Part shown: piece after piece, positions 11,026 to 26,602 of the stretch | How positions within the stretch are numbered: position 1 is the stretch's first letter | Layout: every line of letters begins with the position of its first letter | DNA from: Calvatia gigantea | Lineage: Eukaryota; Basidiomycota; Agaricomycetes; Agaricales; Lycoperdaceae | Reading direction: 5' to 3' | DNA: 64,000 nucleotides | Assembly (NCBI GenBank): GCA_025093985.1 | Contig: JACAAK010000005.1 | Coordinates: 1,054,001-1,118,000, forward strand | The notes under the pieces: generated by a model | What the model was told of the DNA's origin: nothing | Database searches by the model: none | The model's input: only the letters and a program-made list of their open reading frames with translations | Position numbers and translations under genes: made by a program

Positions 11026-14000
11026 ATGCTCGTAAACCGAGTCCCCAGGTCACTTGTCGTGCCACCGTCAAAACGCTCAACCCTCCGCTATTTTCGTGGC
11101 AAGTCACTCCTCCCAACAACACTAAAGATGACAGGATCAGCTTCTAAGAGATGGATGAATACCTCGCTCCGCCCGAAGGATCGTGACGAACTTCCTCCTC
11201 CTCGTCAAGTCCCAGAACACGCTGTGATCTCTACTTTCGATTTATTCAGTGTCGGAGGTCTGTCTGCTATCCACGCTTAATATCAATGGCTTGGGGGTTG
11301 AAATCTGGAATGCATTTCTAGTTGGCCCCTCGTCGTCTCATACTGTGGGACCCATGCGTGCTGGCAAAATTTTTATCACGGATCTCGAACAATTAAATCT
11401 ATTGGACAAGGTATTTTCAACTTCGTTAGCCCGGATTCTTGTCACATTCACCTTGTTTGAAAAGGTCCATACTGTCAAGATTAACTTGTAAGAATTCCGG
11501 TGTGCACCTGGTCCTTTGCCATTTGTTTGACAGTACTGTGTCTGCTTTTCAAGATATGGTTCTCTAGCCGCAACAGGTCCGTCGCGTACTTTATCGCTGA
11601 CATCATTTTGTTAAACTGGCCTTGAACCCGCACTTGCAACAGGTAAAGGGTAATGTCGGATATTTCTGTTTTGCCTTCCATATGTCCGCTCATATGCTCC
11701 GAACGCAGTCACCACACGCCCCAAGCTATTCTTCTCGGCCTCGAAGGTGCGTCCGTCGTGTTAAATCGTTTTCCCGAGTCCCCCATTAAGTTAGGGGGGG
11801 GGGGGGAAAAAAACAGGATCCGATCCGGAGACAATTGACACGGGCACCATTCCATCCCGATATACCGCAATCCTGGAAACCAAGGTTCTGATGCTTGGTG
11901 GGTACCACCGTATCCAATATGACATGGATCGTGACATGTTATGGCGGTATGACCTTGTGCTCAAGACACATCCGAACGGCATGCGTTTTAGTTGCTTTGA
12001 CGCTGACGGCGATTTGATTGCCACGAACGAGTACTTCAGTGTCGGAGGTGGATTTGTCGTCAATGACAAGACAAAAGGTGATGTGTTGTTTATATATATA
12101 TTTGCTGCTTTTTTCTTGATGTGATAAATGACATACTGAGATGGTTACGTACAGTTGATGAGAACCTGTTTTACAAGGGCGTAGATAAGAAGACCGTTCA
12201 CGGCGCTAGACTCCATCAGAGCCATTCTATGAGCGAACCTCTAGATGTTGATATGCCGCAAATAACAGGGGAAAGTCAGCAGCCTGTCAATCCAGTTGTC
12301 ACCGGCGGTGGTAGCAATGAAAGTACTCAACCAAAACAAGAAGATGTAAATCAGCCGCCCTATCCCTTTGATACTGGTGCGAGTCTCCTAGCATTGACAA
12401 AAAAGCACAATGTCCGTCGTCGTCCACCTTTTCTGGACTTAACACCTTTCTGATAAACTTGGGTCCTGGACCACAGATGACCATAGCCCAAATCGTACAT
12501 GACAACGAGGTCCGTCTTTAGTTCTGCTCAAAATTCCACGCCACCAAACTTAAATAAACAAATATCCCGGTCGGCCAACAGAAACACTTCGGTTACAAAG
12601 ACGAGGTTATCCATGAGAAGGTATGTGTCTATGTCTATCCTTCATCAAAAATCTTTTGTGCTGGAAATAACACTGACTGGTCCCCCGTCGTGTTTGTCAT
12701 TTACACCTTTCTGGACGTTCAGTTGATGCGCATATGGCAAGTCATGGACGAATGTATCCGTACCGGGGTATCCACAACAGAACGTACCCTTCCTGGTCGC
12801 CTTGGACTAAGACGTCGTGCACCCATGTTGTATAGGCGACTGATGCGCGGGTAAGTAATCACCCCTCTATCCCAATTATTTATCCTTTCGTGCTTTCCTG
12901 ATCAATATTTGCCTATAACTCGCCCTCATCTTGACTCGGTGTTTTGTGATGACCTACCCGACACCAAATTAATATGCGGTAATTTGATACACGTTTTTCG
13001 TTGTTCTATCTTTGTAGATTTTACCCTGGGATTGGCTCTTCGAATTATGGGCTCCCAGCTATAGGTCCAGGATCGTCGTACATTGCGAGCGCAATCCCTG
13101 GACCGCGAAGTCGTCCAGTGGATTACGAGGACGATGATAAAGGCGTGTACGAACTCCACCAGAGTGAGCCTGTTGAGGAACTAGGAGCTAAAGAAGGCGA
13201 GAGGGCGCCAAACACAGACACAGACGCTGCCAAGAAGAAAGCTACTCTGGCAACTTTGAAGCGCGTTCCGAAAGTTGTCGGATCGATAGATCATGCTATT
13301 CTGCCAATGGCGCCTGTAAGTTTTCTTCTCTCTCTTTCTTTTGACAAACCTAATAAGCTAAAATTTAATGAACTTGACATACCTTTCATTTCCGGATCCT
13401 CGCATCCGCGAACCGCTTTCAATTCTCATCGGGTCCTAATGTCTCGGACCGAATGTAGAGAAGAACCGTTATTCCGGCGATGGACTTTCTTTCTTGTTAT
13501 GCCATTGCCGTTAACGAAGTGAATGCTTCAGGCGGTAGGATCGTGACATCGCCAACAAACGGTGCCGCAGGTGTCATACCGGCCGTTTTGAAATATATCG
13601 TGGAGGTACACCTTTTGCGTTTTCCTCTTCTAGATTGGAGATCAACTTCTGCTCACATGGGACTTTAAAGTTTGTCAGTGATGACCCAGTTAGAAGTATC
13701 GAGACGTTCTTGTTGACGGCCGCTGTAAGTCCTTGATTCATTCCTTTTGTTGCTATTTCCTTCTCCCGCCTCTTTCCCTTTCTTTCTCCCCTCTTGTGCT
13801 CTGCGCATTCCGGATCTTGGGTAGTTGTCGTGGATAATGATAGGATTCTGCGCTAAGCTGTGTTTGATATATTGGACGGAACTTGCTCTTGGCCTTTGAT
13901 TGGAATTGGTATAGTGATACAATGTAGTGACACTGCCCCCCCTTTTTTCTAGGCGGTTGGAATGTTGTTTAAGCGGGGAAGTACTATTTCTGCTGCAGAA

Positions 14001-15806
14001 GGCGGTTGCCAAGCCGAAGTCGGTGGTATGACTTATATCTTTGTTTCGTTGTTGTATCTAGTACTGAATAGATTATCTAGTCGCTTGTTCAATGGCTAGC
14101 GCGGGTTTCGCGGCTTGCATGGGCGGTATGTGGTTGGACCCCTCTCAGTTATGTGAAACCTGAGTTTGACACCTTTCGCGTCGGTTTACAGCTTCGCCTG
14201 AGACCGTTCTCCAAGTGGGTCCATCCCATGCTCACTCAACAAATTTCTCCTCCGCTGCAACTGATCAACATTGTATCATAACCCCTTCTTGTGCTCCTTC
14301 AGGCAGCTGAGATAGGAATAGGTAAGCAATCAGACCAAATACAATCAGACGTCTGTCGAGACTCATGACCATCCATCTACCACTTCCATCGATGCATCTC
14401 ATGTTTACTCATCTGTGCATTTTTGTCCATCAAATTTCTCTTGAACCTTGTCCTTTCTGCCTTGTCCATGGCCTTGTCCATATTCCTCCTCTCTACACAC
14501 ACGCGCACCGTCTGATGATCATGTCGTGGACCCCCTGGACCTGCTCTAATCGTAGAACACAATCTTGGACTTACATGCGATCCCATAGACGGTCTAGTCC
14601 AGGTGCCCTGTATAGTGCGTGCTTCTGCCTCTTCCTTTCTCCTTCCTGCTGTGAATCTGATGTGACCATTGGTGTACTTTCGGTGCTGGCGTTGTCTATG
14701 CGTGTGTGATTCGGCGCTGACGTTGGTAACTGATCTACCCCCGGCCCTATTCGCTTCCCCTTAACGGTTCTCGCTCTCTTCGTGGTGTCGTTCGGTCTTC
14801 TTACTTGTGGCGTCTGCGCCCCGTAGGAGCGGAATAGCCTCGGAGGCGAGTAGATGTTTCTTTTAGTCTTATCGTGTGAACGGTGTGGCTGACAATGAAA
14901 TGATGGATTTTGCTCTATTTTATTGATCTTCGACTACTGCCACTGGACCACCCGACGACTATTCCTGCGCGACCCGTATTGTGTCGTTATTTTCGGGTTT
15001 TTTAACCTCCCGGTTGTTCTCGATGCGTCCCTAAATGAATGTGCACGACCGAATCGCGGGTGTATGAAATTACCGAACGTGATTCGCCACAAGATAGCCG
15101 TGAAAGCCGTTACGGCGGCTCAACTGTCCATGGCGAGCCATGGTGTCTACAGTGTCACGCTCGACGAAGCGATTGAAGCCATGCGACTCACAGCAGCTGA
15201 CATGAGCGTCAAATATAAGGAAACGAGCCTTTCTGTGAGTCTTCCATCTTCTGATGTAATCAACCGCCTACTCAAGCAAAACTGCGTTCACTCTGATATC
15301 GGCGTAATCATCTTTTTTTATTATCAATATTCGATGTTGCTGCCCTACTATTTTCCGCATGCGACCATGGATCAAATTCCTTGCTCCTTGGTGAACGGGG
15401 TTATATGCACATAGGGTCTTGCGGTGAGTGTGACATTTGATATATTGGATGTGTTTGCCATTTGCGTTGGTTGGGTGGTCCCCGCCAGCAGGCTGGCTCT
15501 TGAGTCTGGTTTTGGGCTTGTCACTGCCCAGACACTTGACCTACCCCATCTGCCCCCTTCTGACATTGTTTTCTGACATTACTTGACCTGTTACATGATC
15601 CGAGAACATACATGCTAAAACTTTCGGCATTCTCTACTCTAACAGACAACCGTGAAAATCCCCTTGACCGTGCCTGCGTGGTACGTACTGCGCCCCTCCA
15701 TTCTACACCGGACACATCCTATCAGTCCGGAGCTGGTAGGATGGAGTTGTTCTTTTCTTTCTATTCGTGCGTTGGTTGCTGATCATTTATGTCTATACAC
15801 AGTTGA
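11026..15806 (+). CDS. Iron-sulfur L-serine dehydratase (L-serine ammonia-lyase), 24 exons
   Basis: Converts L-serine to pyruvate and ammonia with a [4Fe-4S] cluster. The beta part shows [16 protein letters not shown] and [17 protein letters not shown]. The alpha part shows [17 protein letters not shown]. The cluster cysteines lie in [16 protein letters not shown] and VPCIERN. Exons: 11026-11257, 11322-11410, 11465-11487, 11554-11576, 11643-11649, 11709-11746, 11817-12077, 12155-12411, 12477-12509, 12582-12620, 12723-12850, 13018-13315, 13459-13605, 13671-13724, 13953-14025, 14081-14125, 14192-14214, 14303-14321, 14556-14614, 14827-14845, 15098-15234, 15415-15423, 15646-15680, 15803-15806. 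The sum is 2,052 nt, or 683 residues. One intron is GC-AG (after 14845). The protein exceeds the roughly 455-residue bacterial single-chain enzymes through two low-complexity insertions. The basic N-terminus from ATG 11026 may be a mitochondrial presequence. The protein ends in VPAC. Confidence 0.92.
11794..11813 (+). repeat. G13A7 tract at a 3' splice site
   Basis: Thirteen G and seven A lie directly before the CAG acceptor of the sixth intron of the serine dehydratase, where a pyrimidine tract would normally sit. Confidence 0.9.
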
Positions 15807-16565
15807 GGCGTTTCATTCTACATTATCTGTCAATGCCCTTGGTGATGTGGAGCGGACGATCAAACAGAAGTGGCGTTTTGTTGCTATCACTATTGATACA
15901 GTATCGGTTTGAATTATTGAGTAGTCATCGGGTTTGTGGGGTTACATACTTATGGGGTATGTGGTACTTTCGCGGGAGGCGAAATGAAACAGGAGCGAAG
16001 GAGAAGAGGGTCCCAAGAAGATTAGAAGGTTGAGGACGGCGTCAGATTTTTCACACATGACTGGACAGCCGTTGGACAAGGAGCGGACAGAAACAATTGA
16101 TTGTTGGTTTTCTCCTTTGGATAGATGAATTCTAATGACTCTAGAATATAATAGAATAGAAAGTTTGGGCTTCGTAGACTGATAAGCCCATAGATAGTCG
16201 CTTTGCGTTTTGCTGTGTTATACAGATATATTTTTCTTCGCTGTCGTTCCGAGGTTCTCGAAATTGCTTACATATGGAAGTCATGATGGATAATCAAAAA
16301 TTCTAATATTCCCAAAAAGGTGCCCGAGTTGTACTGGTTACCATACGCAGGGCGGAAGGGCTTGGGCCAGGTGTGAGTAGTATATAGCAATGCAAAGCCA
16401 ATAATGAAACATCCAATGCAATGCACAAAGCAAAGTGACGGCAAGCAAAAAGGTAGGTGCAGCAAAAGGTGAAGTGGTAAGTAAAAGAAAGAAAGCCCAC
16501 CCCCGGAGTGGTGGTAAACCAGCTACCACAAAATGTGCGCACGAAAATGATGAAGCGTCCGTCGG

Positions 16566-17787
16566 TCACATAATTGTACAACCTGAATCTCCCGAGCCTT
16601 TCGCTCTTGTGCTCAGTGAGACGCGTGCTGCTTCGTTGAAGACTTCTGTCACGCCTCTATTGTGTTTCGAGCTGCATTCTGGGTGAAATGTGAATTGAGT
16701 TTAAGATTGAGAAGGGAAGTAAAGGAAGAGATACCGAGATATCGTGAGGCACGTATCCTCCGGGCCACGGCCAAACCCTCCTCGTAGTGTACTGGATGTG
16801 TACCGTAACGTTGTAGTCGCTCTTTCGTTGCGCGGTCGTCCCGGAGATCACATTTTAGGGCTGGTTGTGATGGTGTCATCGCATCGGTGTGATGAATGGG
16901 AAAGGGAGGTGGAGTGGAGCATACCAACAAGAACAAGCTGGGTAGTTTTTGAGTAAACGAGCATCAGGGGGGGGGGGGCGGGGTACTGGAGCATACCTTG
17001 ACACCTGGGCAATATTCTAGGATCTCATCGAGCCACTGCAGGTTAAGGTTATTAAGTATACACACGATCTGATACGATACCAAAGACAGACCTTGGACTC
17101 GACGTTCTCTAAAGAGGTGGGGTTGTCGACAGAAAAGCAAATCATAATGACATGTGTTTCGGCATAGGACAAGGAGCGGAGACGGTCAAACTCTTCCTGG
17201 CCTGTTTGAGTGATAGTGAAATAAAAGGGTCAACTAAGGATGTTAGATGTGGGTTATAAACGCCTATACGGCAGAGATTTTGATAGGCGCAAGCGGAAGA
17301 AGGATACGGACCGGCTGTATCCCATAGACTGAGTTCGACAAGTTGGTCGTCAACGTAAAGATCGTGGACATAATTTTCAAAAACTGTGGGTTCGCTGGGT
17401 TAGGAGGGATGAGGGATATGAGGGGACCAGAGTTGGAGGTGTATTTTTGGGTTAGGTTGCGTACTAGACTTGGGTGAAGAAGCCTCTTGTGAAGACATTA
17501 AGTAGTGATGTCTTTCCTAGGGGTGAGCATGGATAAGAGCCGAGAGATACATGGTATGTATATGGGGAATCGAAGCACACCTGTAGCGCCGTCACCACAG
17601 ACAACGACCTTTGGGACGGCCGGTGTTAGCTTGTATCTTTTCAGAGTTGGGATGCAGGGTTGTTTTGTTACCTTTCTTTGGATCTGAGACACGAGGATTA
17701 GCAGAATGGAAATTACGTGAGGCTGTAGATGCGTACTGGTCGTGATCTTCCAAAGGAGTTATTGGATGAAGAGCCGCAGAGAGGCAT
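16566..17787 (-). CDS. RHO3: Rho-family small GTPase, RHO3 type
   Basis: Ten exons: 17787-17737, 17683-17672, 17608-17581, 17516-17465, 17394-17312, 17201-17092, 17035-16997, 16937-16925, 16860-16735 and 16678-16566. The sum is 627 nt, or 208 residues. G-box motifs: P-loop GDGATGKTSLL; effector loop [57 protein letters not shown]. The C-terminal CTIM is a prenylation box. RHO3 controls exocytosis and polarised growth through formins and the exocyst; it acts at the plasma membrane. Exons 2 and 8 are only 12 and 13 nt. One intron falls inside the P-loop, after its GDGAT stretch. The gene is convergent with the serine dehydratase. The start MPLCGSSS was chosen because its exon ends in phase with the 12-nt exon, giving [13 protein letters not shown]. 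Confidence 0.93.
16967..16978. repeat. G12 homopolymer within a RHO3 intron
   Basis: Twelve consecutive G on the plus strand, poly-C in the transcript, inside the intron before the 13-nt exon of RHO3. Confidence 0.85.
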
Positions 17788-17885
17788 TGAGAGAATAAAC
17801 CAGCGAGTGGGTGTAAGTAACTTTGTGTGGACCAAGTAACAAGTTCGAATAGTATAAGTGTTGTAATGGCATATCACGTGATAGC

Positions 17886-19195
17886 CTAGCACCAGGCGTA
17901 GCGTTCATTCCACATCCACTCAACATCCTCATCCTCATCCAACGATGAGTACCACTTTCTACTCGACAAGTGGTCCTCTGACCGTTCAACGTCTTTACCA
18001 CCAAACCTCGCCACAACATCCTTCGCAATCTGCGGTCGATTCCAGATTTCAACCTCCTCCATCCCAACCATCTTGGCATACCTCAACACGCGCTCAATTA
18101 GCCCCGCAATTGTTCTCTCGTCCGCCCGCAACCGCGTCACAGTCAAGGACTTCGGGGATCCAGGCCGATACTCACATGTCCAGGTCACAAATGCCCGTTC
18201 TCCGATCTTCACACCGCAGTATCTCGGCGGGTTCTCCACGTATCTGCTAAAGTGATAGTGCAGCCTGAACCACTGGAACTCTGCCACTCCTCCGTTCGGT
18301 AAGAATGCAAACTGCGTCGTACCCGTATCCTTGGCCCTTTGCGCGATCTCTAGCTTCATTAATTTCGCATCCTGGTCCCACGTGTCCCTCGCCTGCTTCT
18401 CGTCTAACCAGCTTACTACTACCTCTCCACTGCTGCTATCACCACCATCTATCTCCCCCGGCCCAAAATGAACATCTTGCATCTTCCAAACCGTCGAGAA
18501 CGGATCTTTGACCACCCATCCATCATCTCTTTTGTTATTTTCAACGCCCATGCCGCACTCTTCATAAAACCTCGGTCCAACATCACTAAAGAGCGCAGAA
18601 ACCCATCCATCACCTGCACCACGCGCCTTTTCTGGTCTCGGTCCCCATTCTGCTTCTGGAAACACCTGGCTAGAGAGGTATTCCTCCCGTGCAAGGACCC
18701 AGTGGAGGAGTCGCATCATGTATTTTCCGTACCCTTTTCCTCTGTGTTCCGGTGCCACGAATACACTCGCGACGCCATATCCAAAGCCTTGCTCGAGAAC
18801 TGGTTCCCCTCCGGAGTGTGAAGGACGCCCAATGACGATATCACGCTTGAAACTGGGCAGGGGTGAGCTTGGATGGTAAGCGTGTTTTGTTGAAAACGCT
18901 AACCACTCACGTCTCGCACGAACAGAAAAAGTCCAGTGCCGTCGGATTATCTCTCGGAGCGAGCACCCTTAGATTTAAGTCAAGATTCCTTTTCGGCAAC
19001 CTGTTTTGGCGCCACCAGAATGACTTACCAAGTTATCAATTTCCCATCTCTTCCAAATTCTTCACCCTCTCCAACCACGTCTCTATCAAGATACTCGTCC
19101 AAAGTCAGTCCCCGGCCCCACTCCACCACAGTTCGTTTCCTCGAAGCGATTGTCTGCTCTCGTGTGGCGACGTACAGCGACACTTTCGATAACAT
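17886..19195 (-). CDS. LYC1: LYC1-like N-acetyltransferase (GNAT fold)
   Basis: Three exons: 19195-19029, 18967-18911 and 18852-17886. The sum is 1,191 nt, or 396 residues. The N-terminal third has VVEWGRGLTLDEYLDRD and DFFCSCETFKRDIVIG, then the acetyl-CoA loop VAPEHRGKGYGKYMM (Q/RxxGxG/A pattern). The C-terminal part (PFSTVWKMQDVHFGPG; EIAQRAKDTGTTQFAFLPNG) is typical of the fungal LYC1 family, named after the lysine N6-acetyltransferase of Yarrowia. The founding member acetylates L-lysine as the first step of lysine use; whether this copy has the same substrate cannot be read from sequence. The start at 19195 gives a compact N-terminus. The gene starts 229 bp from the end of the zinc transporter on the same strand. 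Confidence 0.85.
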
Positions 19196-19423
19196 GTCCT
19201 GGTAACAAGTGGTGGTGGTGGTAGTGGTACAAAAAATTACAGATAAAGATCTCGATAACAATGGAGCAATTTCTCACATGCGATGATTCGGGGTTTGATA
19301 CCACTACACGCCGGTATATATCCTCAAAGCCCGATTATTTATGCACAAAAAAAAAACCTGAAGACCCTGCTATTTTCTCAAAAGTCCAAAAAGTCCATCT
19401 ACGGTAACATGTCCCTCACAAGT

Positions 19424-22696
<3,273 letters not shown>

Positions 22697-22985
22697 GCTC
22701 GTGGCAGAACGAGAGGTTGAAGGAAAACTTGAAAGTTATCACCGACACGTCTCAACACCGGCATGAGCCTCTCGTCACATTAACCGATTATGGAATAACT
22801 AGGACAAATAAGGATATACTTAAATCATACCTATACATCGCACATCGCACACACAATGAGACAGAAAGCAATCAACGAAATGGATCTGTGAGTCTACAAG
22901 CAAGCAAGATTGTGGTGGAAACTAAGTCGTAGCAAGAAAAAAGGACAGCAAGAAAAACCATATACGACAGAACAAGGAAAATCAA

Positions 22986-25900
22986 TCACTGACGTTGAAA
23001 CTGTGCCACAAAATTATACCACGAAGCATTCAAATCTTGTGGTGGTGACTGTACATCTGGAGAGGACATCATCTGCATTTGAGGATTATAGTCATTCCCA
23101 CCCGAATATCCAAAAAACTCCGGCATGACGCCACCAGCAAGTTGTTGGATGTGGTTCCCGGGGTACATAGTTTGCGCCGCTGGTGTGTGGGGAGTGTGAG
23201 GAGAGATTGGTGGCCCCTGTTGAAGGTTCACCGAATGGGAATAATGTCCCACCTGATGTTGCTGTTGTACCATACTAGGATGATGTTGTGCGATTCGAGG
23301 GGACACTGGTGACTGGTTTGGCATCTGTTGCCTGAGTATCTGCTGCGGGGGATGGGGTATCTGTTGTTGCATGGATATATGTTGTTGAGGGGACAACGAG
23401 GGTTGGTGGGATTGCTGCGGTCGACTACTGGCGTTAATTTGTTGGACAACTCCATGAACAGATTGGTATGGTGGATATTCCGAGACTTCCATGCCATAAT
23501 TCTGGTTTAGTCCGTAGCTTCCCCAGGGCTGAACATCCTCCACTGGAGAAGTTTGATAGGTAGTGACAGGCGACATTGCTTCCGCATGAGTGACGGGCGG
23601 TGATGCTGGTTGTGAAGAAGGACTTGACGCATAAGAGGGAGATTGAGAGGTGCGCTTGGACACTAAGCGCGTCATCCCACCGAGTGCGGATAGCTCGGTA
23701 ACTTCGCTTTTGATCTTTGGGTGAATGCCGGACAGCCGAGCTATATCAGTGGGAGGAGATCCCGGTGATTTCTCTGCGGAAAGAGCAGCCAGTGCTCGCT
23801 CTCGTAATTTTGCTAGGATAGGCTGATTTGCCGTAAGCCAATAAATGAACGCGCAAAATGTTGTGCCACACACCAAGATTTTCTGCGTTCTCGTATTGTC
23901 TGATACTCGGCTGAACAAATTATAAGCCGACTCCAAGTAAGATAGCGCCGAAGGAGCGAGCTGCATCTGCGCTTTGACCGCGATGGTTCCCAACACGATC
24001 TATAAAATATCGTCGGCCCCCTTCACTATGTAATGTGCAGTGTACTTACGGAACAGGAGAAAACGTGAGTGAACAAAAACCACATGCGTTCTGTCAAACC
24101 TGGGTGTTGCTTGAACAGGCTCTCAATCAGGCCAACAAAGGAACAAGCACTCCGGTATGCCGCCAGGACCGATGGGCCGTATTTACTACCCATTGGATCG
24201 CTAGGATTGTCCTCAAGACCTTGAGCAAAAAATCCTCGGTGCATGTAGAAAAGTGCTTAAAATAAATAGGGTTCAGTCCATCAGAAGAAGCCTCAACGAC
24301 TGGTGTTACGCACTCATTTCCCTAATGGCGAATGTAATATATCGTTGCATCGTCAATTCGACCGATGGTTGCTCGACCTCCACCCCGATCCTTGAATTAC
24401 CAAACCCGGGGATCTGAAGGCTTGGAGGAACGTAGAAACTCCTGACTTTTTTGTCAAGCTCCGTGATGGCTTTGTAGGAGGGTGTTCTTGCGCCAAAAGC
24501 TTGATCGTGAACAACGCTCAAACATAGTGCCGAGAAACGATGTTTCCATGCCGCAACTAGCAGGGGTGCAAATCAGAAGGGTGATGATGGAAAAAAAAAC
24601 TGCGGGGTGACCTACAGCACATCTCTTCCTCGCCTTGCGTGTTGATCGTCGTGTCATGTGGAACCTGCTGTCAATATGTGCCGAGGAAAACGAGGGAGGT
24701 CGACCATATGTCAAGCTCTAGAAAGTGTATCAGTAAGAGCGGTGATGATTACTATTTTCATTGCAACCCACCTGCCATGAGTCGTAAGTTAGTATTTCGT
24801 AAAATAATGCGCGGCGTTTATTTGTTTCTTCGGGGTTGACGTTCCACTTGCCGCTATCCCGGTCTTTAAAAAATCGTGACACTTTAGCTGGAAATTAGTA
24901 CGAATGGGGCGAGAGTGTCTCACGTAGGCCGATCTGCGATAGTCATGAGAAATGTCATCGCGATCAGGAGAAGATATCACTGACACTATGTGCCATCTTA
25001 ACCACAATTCCCATGGCCACCCATCTTGGACTTCCCATTTCCGAAAGGAACATGAAGTGACACATGAGAAGCTAGCAGAAAAAAAAAAAAATCAAGTGCC
25101 TGAGCGGAAAGCTAACAATCAAAGCTTACCAAGGCTTGAATACCCGGTATGGTTTGTTCCTCAAGGACAGATTCTAATGTTAGAGACGCCCGTCCAAGTT
25201 GATAGAATTGCATGGATTGTGGTGAATGTGGAGGAGCATCAAGATCCATTAGGCTGCCGATAGCGAGGACCATGAATAAGATTGCGAGGTTGTGGGGACT
25301 TAGGGGTTCGCTCGGGGCCGCACTCTGGTCATACATCGGGCGGAATATGGTTTCAAAAAAATCGAGGTCCGTGATCGGGTTGTACCTAGGAATAACCATT
25401 AGTCCGAGGTTACAGCAATCGAAGATTGTGCAATTTTACATCCAACCAGCGTGGCGATAGTATAGATCACAAAGCCTCCTGGCGTTGTTGGCGTTTGGCA
25501 GGTAACTCATGATTGTGCTTCGAATTTCCACCGCTGTCTTGATACCGATTGTATTGAACGGAAACGCGGACGTCAGCCATGAGAGGTCTGCAGGCATCAT
25601 GCTTTCTGGGGTACTCTGAGAGTCTTCCTCGTCTTCTGAACTATCTTCATTCTGCTGGCAGAATTAATTCGCAAGCAAGGCAGTTCGGAGACATCCCACA
25701 CCTGTAATAGATACTATAGAGTAGTATGAGTATGAGGTCATGTCACCGTCACAAGAGTGGAAGACATACCCAAGAATTGGCAGTTGTGCCAAAAAACGTG
25801 GAGCGGCCGTCTTGGGAAATGGACCTTGGAAGCACAATCAGCGTTTAATGTTCAGTAATAAAAGGAAGAAGGACATACAGAGTACCAAGGGCATCGATAG

Positions 25901-26602
25901 CGTCGCTTTGTTCTACCTTCTCTTCCTTGGTTACGGTCTCATCCATGCGCTCACGCTCCAACGGCCGCTTTATTTGTAGCAGTTCTTCTATGAGGAGCGG
26001 ATGTGTTTGCTCGGAGTAATGACGGTGGGACTCTCCAAGGGCATCTTCGAGTTGTCGAACACGGTTGGCCAACTGGTTTATTTTCTCATGGAGAACCTCT
26101 GTGTTTGCGAGAACGAATCTGTGGGCACGGTGTTAGTGAAGAAGTGGATTTGTAGGCCTGTGATCGATGCTCACCGATTTCCTTTACCAGTAGTCAGGGA
26201 ACCTATCCGGGGGTGAGCCAGTCGATTGCAGGGTAATACATAAGAAAAAGGGACCTTCAGGACATATGGCCGAGCATCCCTTTTTGACGCAATTGCTGAG
26301 AAGGGATTAGAGGGGAAGGTAGGCGCATGAGGAGAGACTGCGCACCTGCAGGGAAAGACGCGGCTGCACCTATGGTGGGGTTAATGGGCAAGGGATTAGA
26401 GGACAAGGCAGAGCCATACTTGAGTTTTAGCCTGGGGGACGATGAGGACGGAGGACTATGTGAGACGCGGGCCTGGGATGCTATATCCGGACAGGGCGTA
26501 CCTCCGACATTCAGCACACGAAAGGGCAACCCCCCGGCGCTTGTTACGGTGAACAAGAGAATCGTCTCTGTTGTTGTTGGTATGAACGAGTAGGGAGGCC
26601 AT
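22986..26602 (-). CDS. Zn(II)2Cys6 transcription factor with fungal-specific regulatory domain (regulator 1)
   Basis: Starts at ATG 26602 (MASLLVHTNNN). The zinc cluster is spread over four small exons: 26602-26502, 26420-26431, 26346-26369 and 26255-26295. It reads SCAECRRLKLKC, then SRVFPCSNCVKKGC and SAICPEG, spacing Cx2Cx6Cx5Cx2Cx8C. After it come TGKGNRFVLANTEVLHEK and a leucine-rich coiled coil (INQLANRVRQLEDALGE), an acidic linker, and the fungal-specific transcription factor domain (RLCDLYYRHAGW, YNPITDLDFFETIFRPMYD, LFMVLAIGSLMDL). The last exon (to 22986) is rich in Gln/Pro/Ser and may be a transactivation region. It is a nuclear DNA-binding regulator of unknown targets, paralogous to the gene at 37.7-41.3 kb. 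Introns in the middle part were not all resolved. Confidence 0.85.

Noticed and set aside
17505..17687. Plus-strand frames across RHO3 exons
   Set aside because: Mirror frames of conserved RHO3 coding sequence.
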